In this document: piece after piece, positions 16,185 to 24,399 of the stretch
Position numbering within the stretch: position 1 is the stretch's first letter
Layout of the letters: every line of letters begins with the position of its first letter
Assembly (NCBI RefSeq): GCF_004698125.1
Contig: NZ_ML214297.1
Location: 248,001 to 312,000 of the forward strand
From: Halosimplex halophilum
GTDB taxonomy: Archaea; Halobacteriota; Halobacteria; Halobacteriales; Haloarculaceae
DNA length: 64,000 bases
Reading direction: 5' to 3'
Notes under the pieces: model-generated
Seen by the model: the letters and a program-made list of their open reading frames with translations, nothing else
Told to the model about the DNA's origin: nothing
Databases searched by the model: none
Position numbers and translations under genes: made by a program

Positions 16185-17117
16185 ATGGACGAGACCCTCC
16201 GCGAGCGGCTCGACGGCGACGAGGCGCTCGCCGACGCCGCGACCGCAGTCCTCAACCGCGCGGAATCGGGCGACGGCACCGTCTCCTGGGCGGACGTGAG
16301 CGACGCGGTCCCCGCCGAGCAGTGGGGCCGGCTGCTCGAATCCGAACTGCTGGTCGCGACCGACGCCGGGTTCGTCGTCGACGACCCCGACGCCGTCCGG
16401 ACGGCCCTCGAAGCGTCCGACGCCACCGGCGACTCCGACGCCAGGCCCGCCGACGGCGACGGCCCCGTCGACGACGCCGACTCCGGCGGCTGGTCGGCCG
16501 CCGACAAACTCGCCGGGGTCGCCGCCATCGGGCTGATGGCCAGCTACCAGGTGCCGGTGGCCCGGGATACGGTCGGCAGCACCGCCCACCTCCTGCTCGG
16601 GCCGGTCGAGGCCGTCCTGCCCTTCGGCGCGACGGTCGCGCTGCTGGCGGTCGCGACGACGGTCGTCTCGACGACGCTGCGGCGCCGGTTGCTCGACGAG
16701 AACCCCCAGGAAGTCGCGAAAGAGCGGCTGGAGACGGTCAGGGAGCGACTCGACGCGGCCCGCGAGCGCGGCGACGACGAGGCCGTCGAACGGCTGCAGT
16801 CGCGCCAGCAGGAACTCATGCTGGAGCAAGTCGGTGCGATGAAGCAGATGGTTCGACCGATGGTCTACGCGATGCTGGTCACGATCCCCGTGTTCCTGTG
16901 GATCTCGTGGCTGACCGTCAACCCCGCCGCCGCGGTCACGCCGGCCGCGCAGGTATTACCGATCGCCGGTCGGGTCGTCTGGACGGCCAAGCTGGTCGGC
17001 CCGCTGCAGGTCTGGACGGTCTGGTACATCGCCTGCTCGGTCGTCTCGGGGCTGGCGAGCAAGCGCGTCGCGAAGAGGGTCGGCCCCGCGGTCTCGAAGT
17101 ACCGGTCGGCGGTTTAG
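16185..17117 (+). CDS. DUF106 family membrane protein (Oxa1/EMC3 superfamily)
   Basis: 310 aa. The first 85 residues look like a soluble winged-helix-like domain (SWADVSDAVPAEQWGRLLESELL), then a short acidic linker. Four or five membrane segments follow, split by a basic coiled coil (AKERLETVRERLDAARERGDDEAVERL in outline). VGAMKQMVRPMVYAML follows. This hairpin between helices is the hallmark of DUF106, an archaeal relative of YidC/Oxa1/EMC3 insertases. Its TAG overlaps the TAA of the convergent gene. Confidence 0.82.
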   Translation: MDETLRERLDGDEALADAATAVLNRAESGDGTVSWADVSDAVPAEQWGRLLESELLVATDAGFVVDDPDAVRTALEASDATGDSDARPADGDGPVDDADSGGWSAADKLAGVAAIGLMASYQVPVARDTVGSTAHLLLGPVEAVLPFGATVALLAVATTVVSTTLRRRLLDENPQEVAKERLETVRERLDAARERGDDEAVERLQSRQQELMLEQVGAMKQMVRPMVYAMLVTIPVFLWISWLTVNPAAAVTPAAQVLPIAGRVVWTAKLVGPLQVWTVWYIACSVVSGLASKRVAKRVGPAVSKYRSAV

Positions 17118-19132
17118 TCCGACCCGTCGCCGCGGCGTTTTCTGCGGACGTAGGTTCCGAGCAACGTCAGCCCGGCGACCCCGCCGCCCAACGCGTAGGG
17201 GTCGCCCGACTGGACCGTCCCGAACCGCTCCGCGTCGCCGCTGCCCTCGTCGGCGGTCGGTTCGACCCGCACCGTGATCTCGCGGCTCTCGAACCCGGTC
17301 AGCAGCGTCGAGAGAGCGAGCGTCGTCCCGTCGCAGGGCTCGAGGTCGTCGTGGAACTCCCGGGCGATCTCGCCGCTCCGCCGGGCGACGACCGACCCGT
17401 CGGCTTCGAGCGTCGCCACGTAGCCGGGTTCGGACCCGGAGTTGGACACCTCGGCGGTCACGGTCACGCTCGTGCCGACCCCGAGGTTGGTGGTCGCCAT
17501 CGACGGACAGCGGATACTGAAATCGGGGGGTTCCTCGCGGTAGTCGTCGATGGCCACGCGCCGGGTGTCGACGACGGTGCCGTCAGTCCCCCTGAACCGC
17601 AGGGTCGCGCGGTCGAGCGATTCCGGGAGGTCCTCCCAGCCGTAGGCGAGATACGGCGTCGTCCCCTCCCCGGCGGCGACGTAGCCGCCGGCCGAGGCCA
17701 GGTACTCGCCGTCGACCACCAGGTCCACGGTCCCGACGACCGGACAGCCGTCGGCGGTCACCCCTCCGTCGACGCTCAACTCCTCGCCGTCCATCCCGCG
17801 TTCGTAGCTCACGCCCGCCGTGGAGACCTCGTAGGGGCCGCAGTCGCTCCCGGAGCGGTCGAGGCGATAGACGCCGAACCCGTCGAGGAAGTAGACGGCC
17901 GACGGCGTCGGGAGCGGGGTCGCCCTGAGCGGGTGGCCGAACCCCCAGCGCCGCCGCAGGTCGCCGCTCGCCGCGTCCAGCGCCACCGCGGTCCGGTCGC
18001 CGGCCGCCCAGACGCTCCCCTCGACGACCCGCGGCTGTAGCGTCGGTCCGTTCCGGACGCTGTGAACGTCGTCGCGGGGCGCGCTCGCGAACTCGTGGGT
18101 CCACGCCTCGCTCCCGTCGGCCAGCGAGAGCGCCGTCACGGCCGTCCGCTCGCGGTCCTCGGGCCCGAAGACGGCGGCGACGTAGCAGCGCTCGCCGTCG
18201 GCCGCGACGGGACCGACCGTCCCCGGTGGCCCGGTCGCGCCGCGCCCGTCGTCCGGGGCGGTCACGACGCCGTTCGGGATCGTCGACCACGCCTCCGACC
18301 CGTCCGTCCCGACGGCGTGGACGCCGCCCCACCCGTCGAGCGCCAGGAGGTGGTCGCCCGCGACCGTCGGCCCCCGGAGCCCGAGGTTCGTGAGCGGACT
18401 GGCCGTCCACCGGGGGTCGCCCGTCGCGGCGTCGAGCGCCGACAGCGCTCCCTCCTCGGTCGCCGCGTAGACCGTCCCGTCGGCCCCGGTGACGCCCGTC
18501 ACCGGCGAGTCGAACGGCGCCGTCCACGCGACGCTCCCGTCGCTCGCGGAGAGCGCGGCGACCGACGCGCCCGCCGGGACCAGCACGGTCTCGTCCGTCG
18601 CGGCCGGCGGTCCGGCCGGCACGCCGTCGACTCTCGTCGTCCACCCCCGCGGCTCGTCGGGAAGCGTCACGACGGTCGCGAACGTCCGCTCGGCCTCGTC
18701 CGCCAGTCCGGTGGTGACGAACCGACCGGCCGCCCGGACCGTTCCCGCGGGCATCCGCGACAGGATACCCATCTCGATCGTGTTGCCGTCCCTGTGCGAC
18801 CCGTCCGCCGTGTCGAGCCCGACCGCGAAGAACTCCGCGTCCTCGCCCTCGTACTCCGCGGCGCGCCCGGGGACGCCGGCGACTCTCGGGGTGAGAAACA
18901 GCCGGCCGTCGCCGACGACGGGCTGGACCTCGCTCGACGGTTCCGCGCTGCCGAACGTCGGCCACCGCGAGCGCCAGTCGACCGCCCAGTCCGGGTCGGT
19001 CCGGGCCGCGTCCCCCACGCTGGTGGCGCCCCGGCGGCTCTCGCCGCTGGCGCCGCCCGCCCGACCCAGCCCCGAGAGCGCCCCCAGCGCCGTCGTCGCT
19101 CCCACTCCCCCCAGGAACGCGCGTCGATCCAT
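17114..19132 (-). CDS. Tat-exported PQQ-like beta-propeller protein with C-terminal membrane anchor
   Basis: 672 aa. It starts with a twin-arginine signal (MDRRAFLGGVGATTALGALS). Residues about 60-450 contain repeated propeller blades of the type GTVYAATEEGALSALDAATG and GSVWAAGDRTAVALDAASG, without PQQ ligands obvious enough to call an enzyme. Next comes a CARDB-like beta domain (TNLGVGTSVTVTAEVSNSGS). A final hydrophobic segment ends in YVRRKRR. It is probably an outward-facing protein anchored at the surface. The start is the ATG directly before the RR motif; upstream reading lacks any signal. Confidence 0.83.
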   Translation of the reverse strand: MDRRAFLGGVGATTALGALSGLGRAGGASGESRRGATSVGDAARTDPDWAVDWRSRWPTFGSAEPSSEVQPVVGDGRLFLTPRVAGVPGRAAEYEGEDAEFFAVGLDTADGSHRDGNTIEMGILSRMPAGTVRAAGRFVTTGLADEAERTFATVVTLPDEPRGWTTRVDGVPAGPPAATDETVLVPAGASVAALSASDGSVAWTAPFDSPVTGVTGADGTVYAATEEGALSALDAATGDPRWTASPLTNLGLRGPTVAGDHLLALDGWGGVHAVGTDGSEAWSTIPNGVVTAPDDGRGATGPPGTVGPVAADGERCYVAAVFGPEDRERTAVTALSLADGSEAWTHEFASAPRDDVHSVRNGPTLQPRVVEGSVWAAGDRTAVALDAASGDLRRRWGFGHPLRATPLPTPSAVYFLDGFGVYRLDRSGSDCGPYEVSTAGVSYERGMDGEELSVDGGVTADGCPVVGTVDLVVDGEYLASAGGYVAAGEGTTPYLAYGWEDLPESLDRATLRFRGTDGTVVDTRRVAIDDYREEPPDFSIRCPSMATTNLGVGTSVTVTAEVSNSGSEPGYVATLEADGSVVARRSGEIAREFHDDLEPCDGTTLALSTLLTGFESREITVRVEPTADEGSGDAERFGTVQSGDPYALGGGVAGLTLLGTYVRRKRRGDGSD

Positions 19133-19218
19133 GGCGCCCCATCGCCCAGGCGACAGAAAGTAGTACCGGCCAGCCGACAGGTCGACCGCGGCCACCGGCG
19201 GGCCGAACTCGGCTCCGG

Positions 19219-20193
19219 CTACTCGTGGCCGATGACCGGCTGGGGCTCGTAGGGCTCTTCGAGGTACGCCACGTCCGAGGCCGAGAGGTCGATCTCCAGC
19301 GCCTCGACGGCCTGTTCGAGGTGTTCGACGCTCGTCGTGCCGACGATGGGCGCGTCGACGTAGTCGTTCTGGAACTGCCAGGCCAGGGCGATCTGGGCCA
19401 TCGTCACGCCGTGGTCGGCCGCCAGCTCCTGGACCCGCTCGTTGATCTCCTTGCCGCCGCCGCGTTCGTACTCCGGCGTCGGGTTGTGGAAGTTCTCGGG
19501 GTCGCCGCGGTTCGTCCGTTCGAGTTCGTCGAAGGGCCTGGCGAGGAAGCCCTGGCCGAGCGGGCCCCACGGGACGACGCCGATGTCCTCCTTGTCGCAG
19601 AGCGGCAGCATGTCGCGCTCCTCCTCGCGGTAGGCGACGTGGTAGTGGTTCTGCATCGTCTCGTAACTGATGAGGTCCTCGCGCTCGCTCGTCCGGAGCT
19701 GGTCGACCAGTTGATGGGTCCACATCGAGGAGGTGCCGGCGTGGCGGATCTTCCCGCGGCGGCGGGCGTCCGTCAGCGCCCGGAGCGTCGTCTCCGGGGG
19801 GGTGTCGGGGTCGACGCGGTGGGTCTGGTACAGGTCAATCGTGTCGAGGCCGAGGCGGTCGAGCGAGGCGTCGAGTTCCTGCTCGATGGTCTTGCGGGAC
19901 AGACCGGAGGCGTTGGGCGAATCCTCGCCGACGGGGAACCGGACCTTGGTGGCGACGACGAGCTCGTCGGTGTCGTAGCCGGAGATGGCGTCGCCGAGGA
20001 TCTCCTCGCTCTCGCCGTCGGAGTAGGCGTTGGCGGTGTCGAAGAAGTTGACGCCCAGGTCGATGGCGCGCTCGATGATCTCCCGGCCGTCGTCCTCGTC
20101 CAGCATCCACGGTTCCTCGCTGCCGAAGCTCATGCAGCCGAGACAGACCTGCGAGACCTCCATCCCGGTCGAGCCGAGTGTGGTGTACTCCAT
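19219..20193 (-). CDS. Aldo/keto reductase
   Basis: 324 aa. A TIM-barrel NADPH-dependent oxidoreductase. MEYTTLGSTGMEVSQVCLG starts the protein, NFFDTANAYSDGESEE has the catalytic Asp and Tyr, VATKVRF the Lys and DLYQTHRVDP the His. The C-terminal NADP loop VGTTSVEHLEQAVEALEI is intact. The length and sequence match the YghZ/YhdN type group. The start MEYTTLG is favoured over an ATG nine codons earlier, since family proteins begin there. The substrate is unknown. Confidence 0.87.
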   Translation of the reverse strand: MEYTTLGSTGMEVSQVCLGCMSFGSEEPWMLDEDDGREIIERAIDLGVNFFDTANAYSDGESEEILGDAISGYDTDELVVATKVRFPVGEDSPNASGLSRKTIEQELDASLDRLGLDTIDLYQTHRVDPDTPPETTLRALTDARRRGKIRHAGTSSMWTHQLVDQLRTSEREDLISYETMQNHYHVAYREEERDMLPLCDKEDIGVVPWGPLGQGFLARPFDELERTNRGDPENFHNPTPEYERGGGKEINERVQELAADHGVTMAQIALAWQFQNDYVDAPIVGTTSVEHLEQAVEALEIDLSASDVAYLEEPYEPQPVIGHE

Positions 20194-20304
20194 GCCTGGC
20201 CCTCGGGAGTAACCACGCAAAAGGCTGACCCTCGCGGCCCGGCGTTCCGGGAGCGGCCGCCCGGGCAGGCGATGCGCCGACGGGAGCGGACGGCCGGGTC
20301 CCGC

Positions 20305-21750
20305 TCAGTCGCCCGCGGCGGCGTCGGGGCGGTAGTCGCGGCTGACCACCTTCCAGGTCCCCGAGTGGTAGCGGTAGTAGGTGATGCAGGCGGGGACGGC
20401 CATCTCGGCGAGGATGGCGGCGTACAGCGCGGTCTGGCCGATCTCGGGGACGGCGACGCCGAGGTAGGCGACGGGGAGCGCGAACAGATAGAGGCCGGCC
20501 AGCTGGGCGTAGAACGGCCAGCGCGTGTCGCCGCTCGCTCTGAGGGGGCCGGTCGAGCCGCCGTAGACGCCGCTGAAGAGGACGCCGAAGCAGGCGACGC
20601 GGATGAACGTGACGACGGTCGGGAGGATCGCGGGGTCGTCGACGAACACGCGGCCGATGGGGCGGGCGAAGACGAACACGCCGACGGCGATGACGGCGTA
20701 GCAGGCCAGCGAGAAGCGGATGATGTCGTGGGCCCACGCGCCGGCGTCGTCCTCGTCGTCCTGGCCGAGCGCCTGCCCGACGAGGCTGGAGGAGGCCATG
20801 CTGAACCCCCAGTTGGGCGTGTCCATCAGCGCGCGGACCCGCATCGCGACGACGTAGGCGGCGACGACGTTCGACCCGAACAGGCCGACGATGAACAGCT
20901 TGGGGAACTGGCCGCCGCTGCGGGCGAGGTTGGTCCCGATCAGCGGCGTCGCCATCTCGACGAGGTCGCCGAACAGCGACCGGTCGAGGTGCGGGCCCGA
21001 GAGCGGTACCTGCACCGGGAATTCCCCAATGCCGGGGAGGCCGCCGCGGGCGAGCCCGACCGCGAACGCGACCGTGACGACGGCGTTCGAGAGGGCGGTC
21101 CCGACGGCGGCGCCGACGACGCCCCAGCCGAGGCCGAAGATGAGCACGGCGTTGACGAGGATGTTCAGGGCGGCGCCGCCCCCGCGGAGGATCATCGGGG
21201 TCCAGGCGTCGTCGGCGCCGACGAGCGTGCGGCTGCCGATGAGGTTCAGCGCCGCGAACGGGACGCCGAAGGCGACGACCCGGAGGTAGTCGGCGCCGAA
21301 GCCGACGGCCGCCTCGCCGGAGCCGATGAGCGCGATCAGCGGCGCCGAGAGGAACCAGTAGACCGCGACCAGCGGGAGGGTGATCGCGACCGTGAGCAGG
21401 GCGCTGACCTTCACCGAGAGGGCGAGTTCCCCGTGGGCGTCGGCGCCGAACCGCTGGGAGACGAGGCCGATGGTCCCGCCGGCGACGCCGCCGCCCAGCG
21501 CGAAGGCCAGCCCCCAGAAGGGGCTGGCGTAGCCGACGCCGGCGATGGCGCTCGACCCGAGCGCGATGCCGACCATCGCCACGTCGGCCGTCGAGCGGGA
21601 CATCCGCGCGAGACCGGTGACGATGCGCGGCCACGCCAGGTCGGTCGCCCGCTCGATCCGCTCGCGGTCGATGATGCCGGCGCGAGCGACGAGCGACCCG
21701 ACGGCGAGGAGGAGCGCGCGGACGGGGTTGTACCGGGACCAGGACACCAC
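20305..21750 (-). CDS. MATE family efflux transporter
   Basis: 481 aa with about twelve predicted helices. GLARMSRSTADVAMVGIALGSS and LGGGVAGGTIGLVSQRFGAD fit the N-terminal MATE half. The second half repeats the pattern with MRVRALMDTPNWGFSMASSSLVGQALG in outline. It probably exports drugs or cationic compounds using a Na+ or H+ gradient. The start ATG is preceded by T-rich sequence suited to a promoter (rc of GTGAAAACGGTTTAG). No adjacent regulator is seen. Confidence 0.85.
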   Translation of the reverse strand: MVSWSRYNPVRALLLAVGSLVARAGIIDRERIERATDLAWPRIVTGLARMSRSTADVAMVGIALGSSAIAGVGYASPFWGLAFALGGGVAGGTIGLVSQRFGADAHGELALSVKVSALLTVAITLPLVAVYWFLSAPLIALIGSGEAAVGFGADYLRVVAFGVPFAALNLIGSRTLVGADDAWTPMILRGGGAALNILVNAVLIFGLGWGVVGAAVGTALSNAVVTVAFAVGLARGGLPGIGEFPVQVPLSGPHLDRSLFGDLVEMATPLIGTNLARSGGQFPKLFIVGLFGSNVVAAYVVAMRVRALMDTPNWGFSMASSSLVGQALGQDDEDDAGAWAHDIIRFSLACYAVIAVGVFVFARPIGRVFVDDPAILPTVVTFIRVACFGVLFSGVYGGSTGPLRASGDTRWPFYAQLAGLYLFALPVAYLGVAVPEIGQTALYAAILAEMAVPACITYYRYHSGTWKVVSRDYRPDAAAGD

Positions 21751-21872
21751 GGGCCGGGTTTCGACTCGACGGTGAAAACGGTTTAGAAACGGGAGCGGCC
21801 CGCCGATACCGGCGCGGTCCGGCGACGAGTCGACAGCGTTATCGGCCGCGATACCGACGGGACGGCCAATCC

Positions 21873-22886
21873 GTGCAGGTACTCGACGCGCTCGGGTCGG
21901 TCCCCTCGGTGTTCCTCTCGTCGGTCGCGCCGCCGCTCGCCATCGCTCTCGCGGGATACCTCCTCGGGCGCGTCCGCGAGGTAGACACCGAGCCGCTGAG
22001 CACGGTCACCGTCTACGTCCTCCTGCCGGCGCTGGTCTTCGAGACGCTCGTCACCCTCGAAGTCGGCGTCGGCACCGTCACCGCCGCCGTCGGGGCGATG
22101 GTCGGGTTCACCGCCGTCATGGGCGCGCTCTCGTGGGCGGTCAGCCGGGCGCGCGGCCGGGAGGGGACCGTCGTCGTCGGCGCCGCGATGGCCGCCGCCT
22201 TCCCCAACACCGGCAACTTCGGCATCCCCGTCGCCACGTTCGCGTTCGGCGCCGCCGGCCGGTCGACGGCCGTCCTCTTCGTCCTCGTCCAGAACCTGCT
22301 CCTGTACACCGTCGGCGTCTACCTCCTCTCGCGGGGCGGGGAGGGGAGCGACCGGGCCGCGCTCGGCCGCGTCGCCCGCCAGCCCGTGGTCTACGCGCTC
22401 CTGGCGGCGGGCGCGGCGGTCGCGCTCGGCGTCGTCCCGCCCGCGGACGGCACGGCGATGGACACCCTCCGGCTGGTCGGCGACGCCTCGATCCCCGTGT
22501 TCCTCGTCGTGCTCGGCCTGCAGGTCGAGTCCATGGACCTGGCCGCCACCGTCCGGGAGACGCTGCCGACCGTCGGGCTGAAACTGCTCGTCGCACCCCT
22601 CGTCGCCGTCGCGGTCGCGCTGCTCGCCGACATCGGTGACCCCGCGGTGACCGCCGCGTTCGTCGTCCTCGCGGCCGGCCCCTCGGCGGTCATCCCGCTC
22701 GTCCTCTCCATCGAGTTCGGGGACGAGGCGAGCGAGGACGGGGCCGCGGCCGGGCCGACGGAGGGCGCGCCGGCAACCGTCACGACCGCCGACTACGTGG
22801 GGACGGTCGTCTTCCTCACGATCCTCGGGAGCCTCCCCGTGGTCACCGGACTGGTGCTGCTCGCCGAGCTGGGCGTGCTGGGCTGA
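21873..22886 (+). CDS. AEC family transporter (auxin efflux carrier type)
   Basis: 337 aa from a GTG start. Ten predicted helices in two halves with the family signatures NTGNFGIPVATFAFG and FVVLAAGPSAVIPLVLSIEFG. Bacterial and archaeal members move small organic acids such as malate or malonate. The cargo is not deducible. The loop around residues 285-300 is acidic. It is convergent with the beta-CASP nuclease gene, 17 bases between stops. Confidence 0.83.
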   Translation: MQVLDALGSVPSVFLSSVAPPLAIALAGYLLGRVREVDTEPLSTVTVYVLLPALVFETLVTLEVGVGTVTAAVGAMVGFTAVMGALSWAVSRARGREGTVVVGAAMAAAFPNTGNFGIPVATFAFGAAGRSTAVLFVLVQNLLLYTVGVYLLSRGGEGSDRAALGRVARQPVVYALLAAGAAVALGVVPPADGTAMDTLRLVGDASIPVFLVVLGLQVESMDLAATVRETLPTVGLKLLVAPLVAVAVALLADIGDPAVTAAFVVLAAGPSAVIPLVLSIEFGDEASEDGAAAGPTEGAPATVTTADYVGTVVFLTILGSLPVVTGLVLLAELGVLG

Positions 22887-22903
22887 CCAGCGACTGCGAT
22901 CGG

Positions 22904-24136
22904 TTACACGTCGACGGCGTCGCCCACTGCGGGGGCCGCCGCCGTGAAGCCGTCCTCGCGGAGTTCGGCGGCGAAGGCCTCGCAGCGGTCGCCGTGGTTG
23001 ACCAGCACCTCTGCGTCGCGGTAGTCGGCGAGGAAGGCGAGCAGCCCCTCGCGGTCGGCGTGGGCGGAGAAGTCGTACTGCTCGACCCCCGCGGCGACGG
23101 GCATCCGCCGCCCGTCGATCTCGGCGCTCCCGGTCTCCAGCAGCTCGCGACCGGGCGTCCCCTCGACCTGGTAGCCCGTCATCGCGACCTTGTTCGTCGG
23201 CGACCCGCGGATCGCGGGGACGTAGGTCATCGCCGGGCCCCCCGAGAGCATCCCGCTGGTGGTGACGATGACGGTGTTGTCGTCGGCGATGCGCCGGCGC
23301 TGCCCGTCGCGGCCGTCGACGAAGCGAGCGTTGGATTTGGCCCGCCGGAGCGCGTCGGCGTCGCGGACGAACCCGGGATACTGCCGCAGCATCTCCGTCA
23401 CGCGCTTGCCCATCCCGTCGACGTAGCAGTCGATGTCGTGAGCCTCGCATATCAGGAGGACTTCCTGGGTACGCCCGATGGCGAACGCGGGGACGACGAC
23501 GGTCCCGCCCTGCCAGACCGTGGTGCGGAGGCTCTCGGCGAACCGCTCCTCGACGGCCCCGCGGTCCTCGTGGGTCACGTCGGAGTACGTCGACTCGCAG
23601 ACCACGGCGTCCGCGTCGGGACGGGCCGTCGTCCCCGAAACGAGTCGCTGATCCCCCGTGTGGAAGTCGGAGGTGTACAGCAGTCGCGTCTCGCCGTCGT
23701 CGACGAGGACGTGGGCGCTGCCGGGGATGTGACCGGCGTCGTAGAACGTCACCTCGTAGCCGGCGGCCTCGAAGGGCTCCCGGTAGCCGTGGGTCTCGGA
23801 GACCTGGGTGACCCGCCGGAGTTCAGTCTCGGTGAACGGGCAGTCGTAGGTCCCGCCGTGCAGCTTCAGCGTGTCGCGGGCGAGCGTCAGCGCGAGTTCC
23901 CGCGTCGGCGGCGTCCAGTGGATCGGCGGCCGGCGGTCGCCCGAACACAGCGACGGGACGGCGCCGACGTGGTCGAGGTGGCCGTGGCTGACCACGACCG
24001 CCTCCGGATCGACCGAGTCGACCGGGAACCGCGGCGGGTTGCCGGTCAACAGCCCGTAGTCCAGCAGGAGGCGGTCGTCGACCAGTATCGCGCTGCGGCC
24101 GACCTCGCGGGCGCCGCCCAGGAACCGCACGTTCAT
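22904..24136 (-). CDS. MBL-fold beta-CASP nuclease (aCPSF-like)
   Basis: 410 aa. The metallo-beta-lactamase core has HGHLDH at residues 51-56 and GHIPGSAHV with the next ligand, then LLYTSDFHTGD. The beta-CASP cap follows with CESTYSD (motif A), SAHAD (motif B) and VNHGD (motif C). This set defines RNA-processing nucleases such as CPSF73 and archaeal aCPSF2. There is no N-terminal KH pair, so it is the short class, with exo- or endonuclease activity on RNA. TATA-like CCCAAGC is about 28 bases upstream. Confidence 0.87.
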   Translation of the reverse strand: MNVRFLGGAREVGRSAILVDDRLLLDYGLLTGNPPRFPVDSVDPEAVVVSHGHLDHVGAVPSLCSGDRRPPIHWTPPTRELALTLARDTLKLHGGTYDCPFTETELRRVTQVSETHGYREPFEAAGYEVTFYDAGHIPGSAHVLVDDGETRLLYTSDFHTGDQRLVSGTTARPDADAVVCESTYSDVTHEDRGAVEERFAESLRTTVWQGGTVVVPAFAIGRTQEVLLICEAHDIDCYVDGMGKRVTEMLRQYPGFVRDADALRRAKSNARFVDGRDGQRRRIADDNTVIVTTSGMLSGGPAMTYVPAIRGSPTNKVAMTGYQVEGTPGRELLETGSAEIDGRRMPVAAGVEQYDFSAHADREGLLAFLADYRDAEVLVNHGDRCEAFAAELREDGFTAAAPAVGDAVDV

Positions 24137-24399
24137 CGACCTTCCCTACCGCCCTCGACCGCTTGGGTCCGTCGGTTCGGGGCGGGGGCTGGTCACCGTC
24201 GGCTCCCCCCACCGCGGCCCGGAACCGCTGCCGCCTGGAAAGCCCTCGAAATCGATACCGGGTTTGAATTCGAGAAGGTTCTACTTCGACCCTTCAGACC
24301 GGTTACGACGTTGTTTTCCCGGTGCGGTCGTAGCCCGGATATCAGGTTTGATTCCATAGCGAGAATTCTTTAGGCAGTACGCGTATCAGGTAGGGTATC
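24137..24399. other. 263-base divergent intergenic region, A/T-richer than average
   Basis: Between the beta-CASP nuclease and the histidine kinase. It contains CTCGAA (24245-24250) facing TTCGAG (24269-24274). A 9-base imperfect stem, GGTTACGAC with GTCGTAGCC, lies around 24300-24335. The plus-strand promoter TCTTTA at 24367-24372 is 28-30 bases before the GTG start of the kinase. No gene is seen. Confidence 0.45.

Noticed and set aside
19225-21786. An 853-codon open frame on the plus strand
   Set aside because: It lies opposite the aldo/keto reductase and MATE genes, both with clear family motifs, and shows no domain itself.
24382-24390. A third copy of CGTATCAGG upstream of the histidine kinase
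   Set aside because: No palindrome of the size of the two hairpin elements is attached to it, and nine bases can recur by chance.
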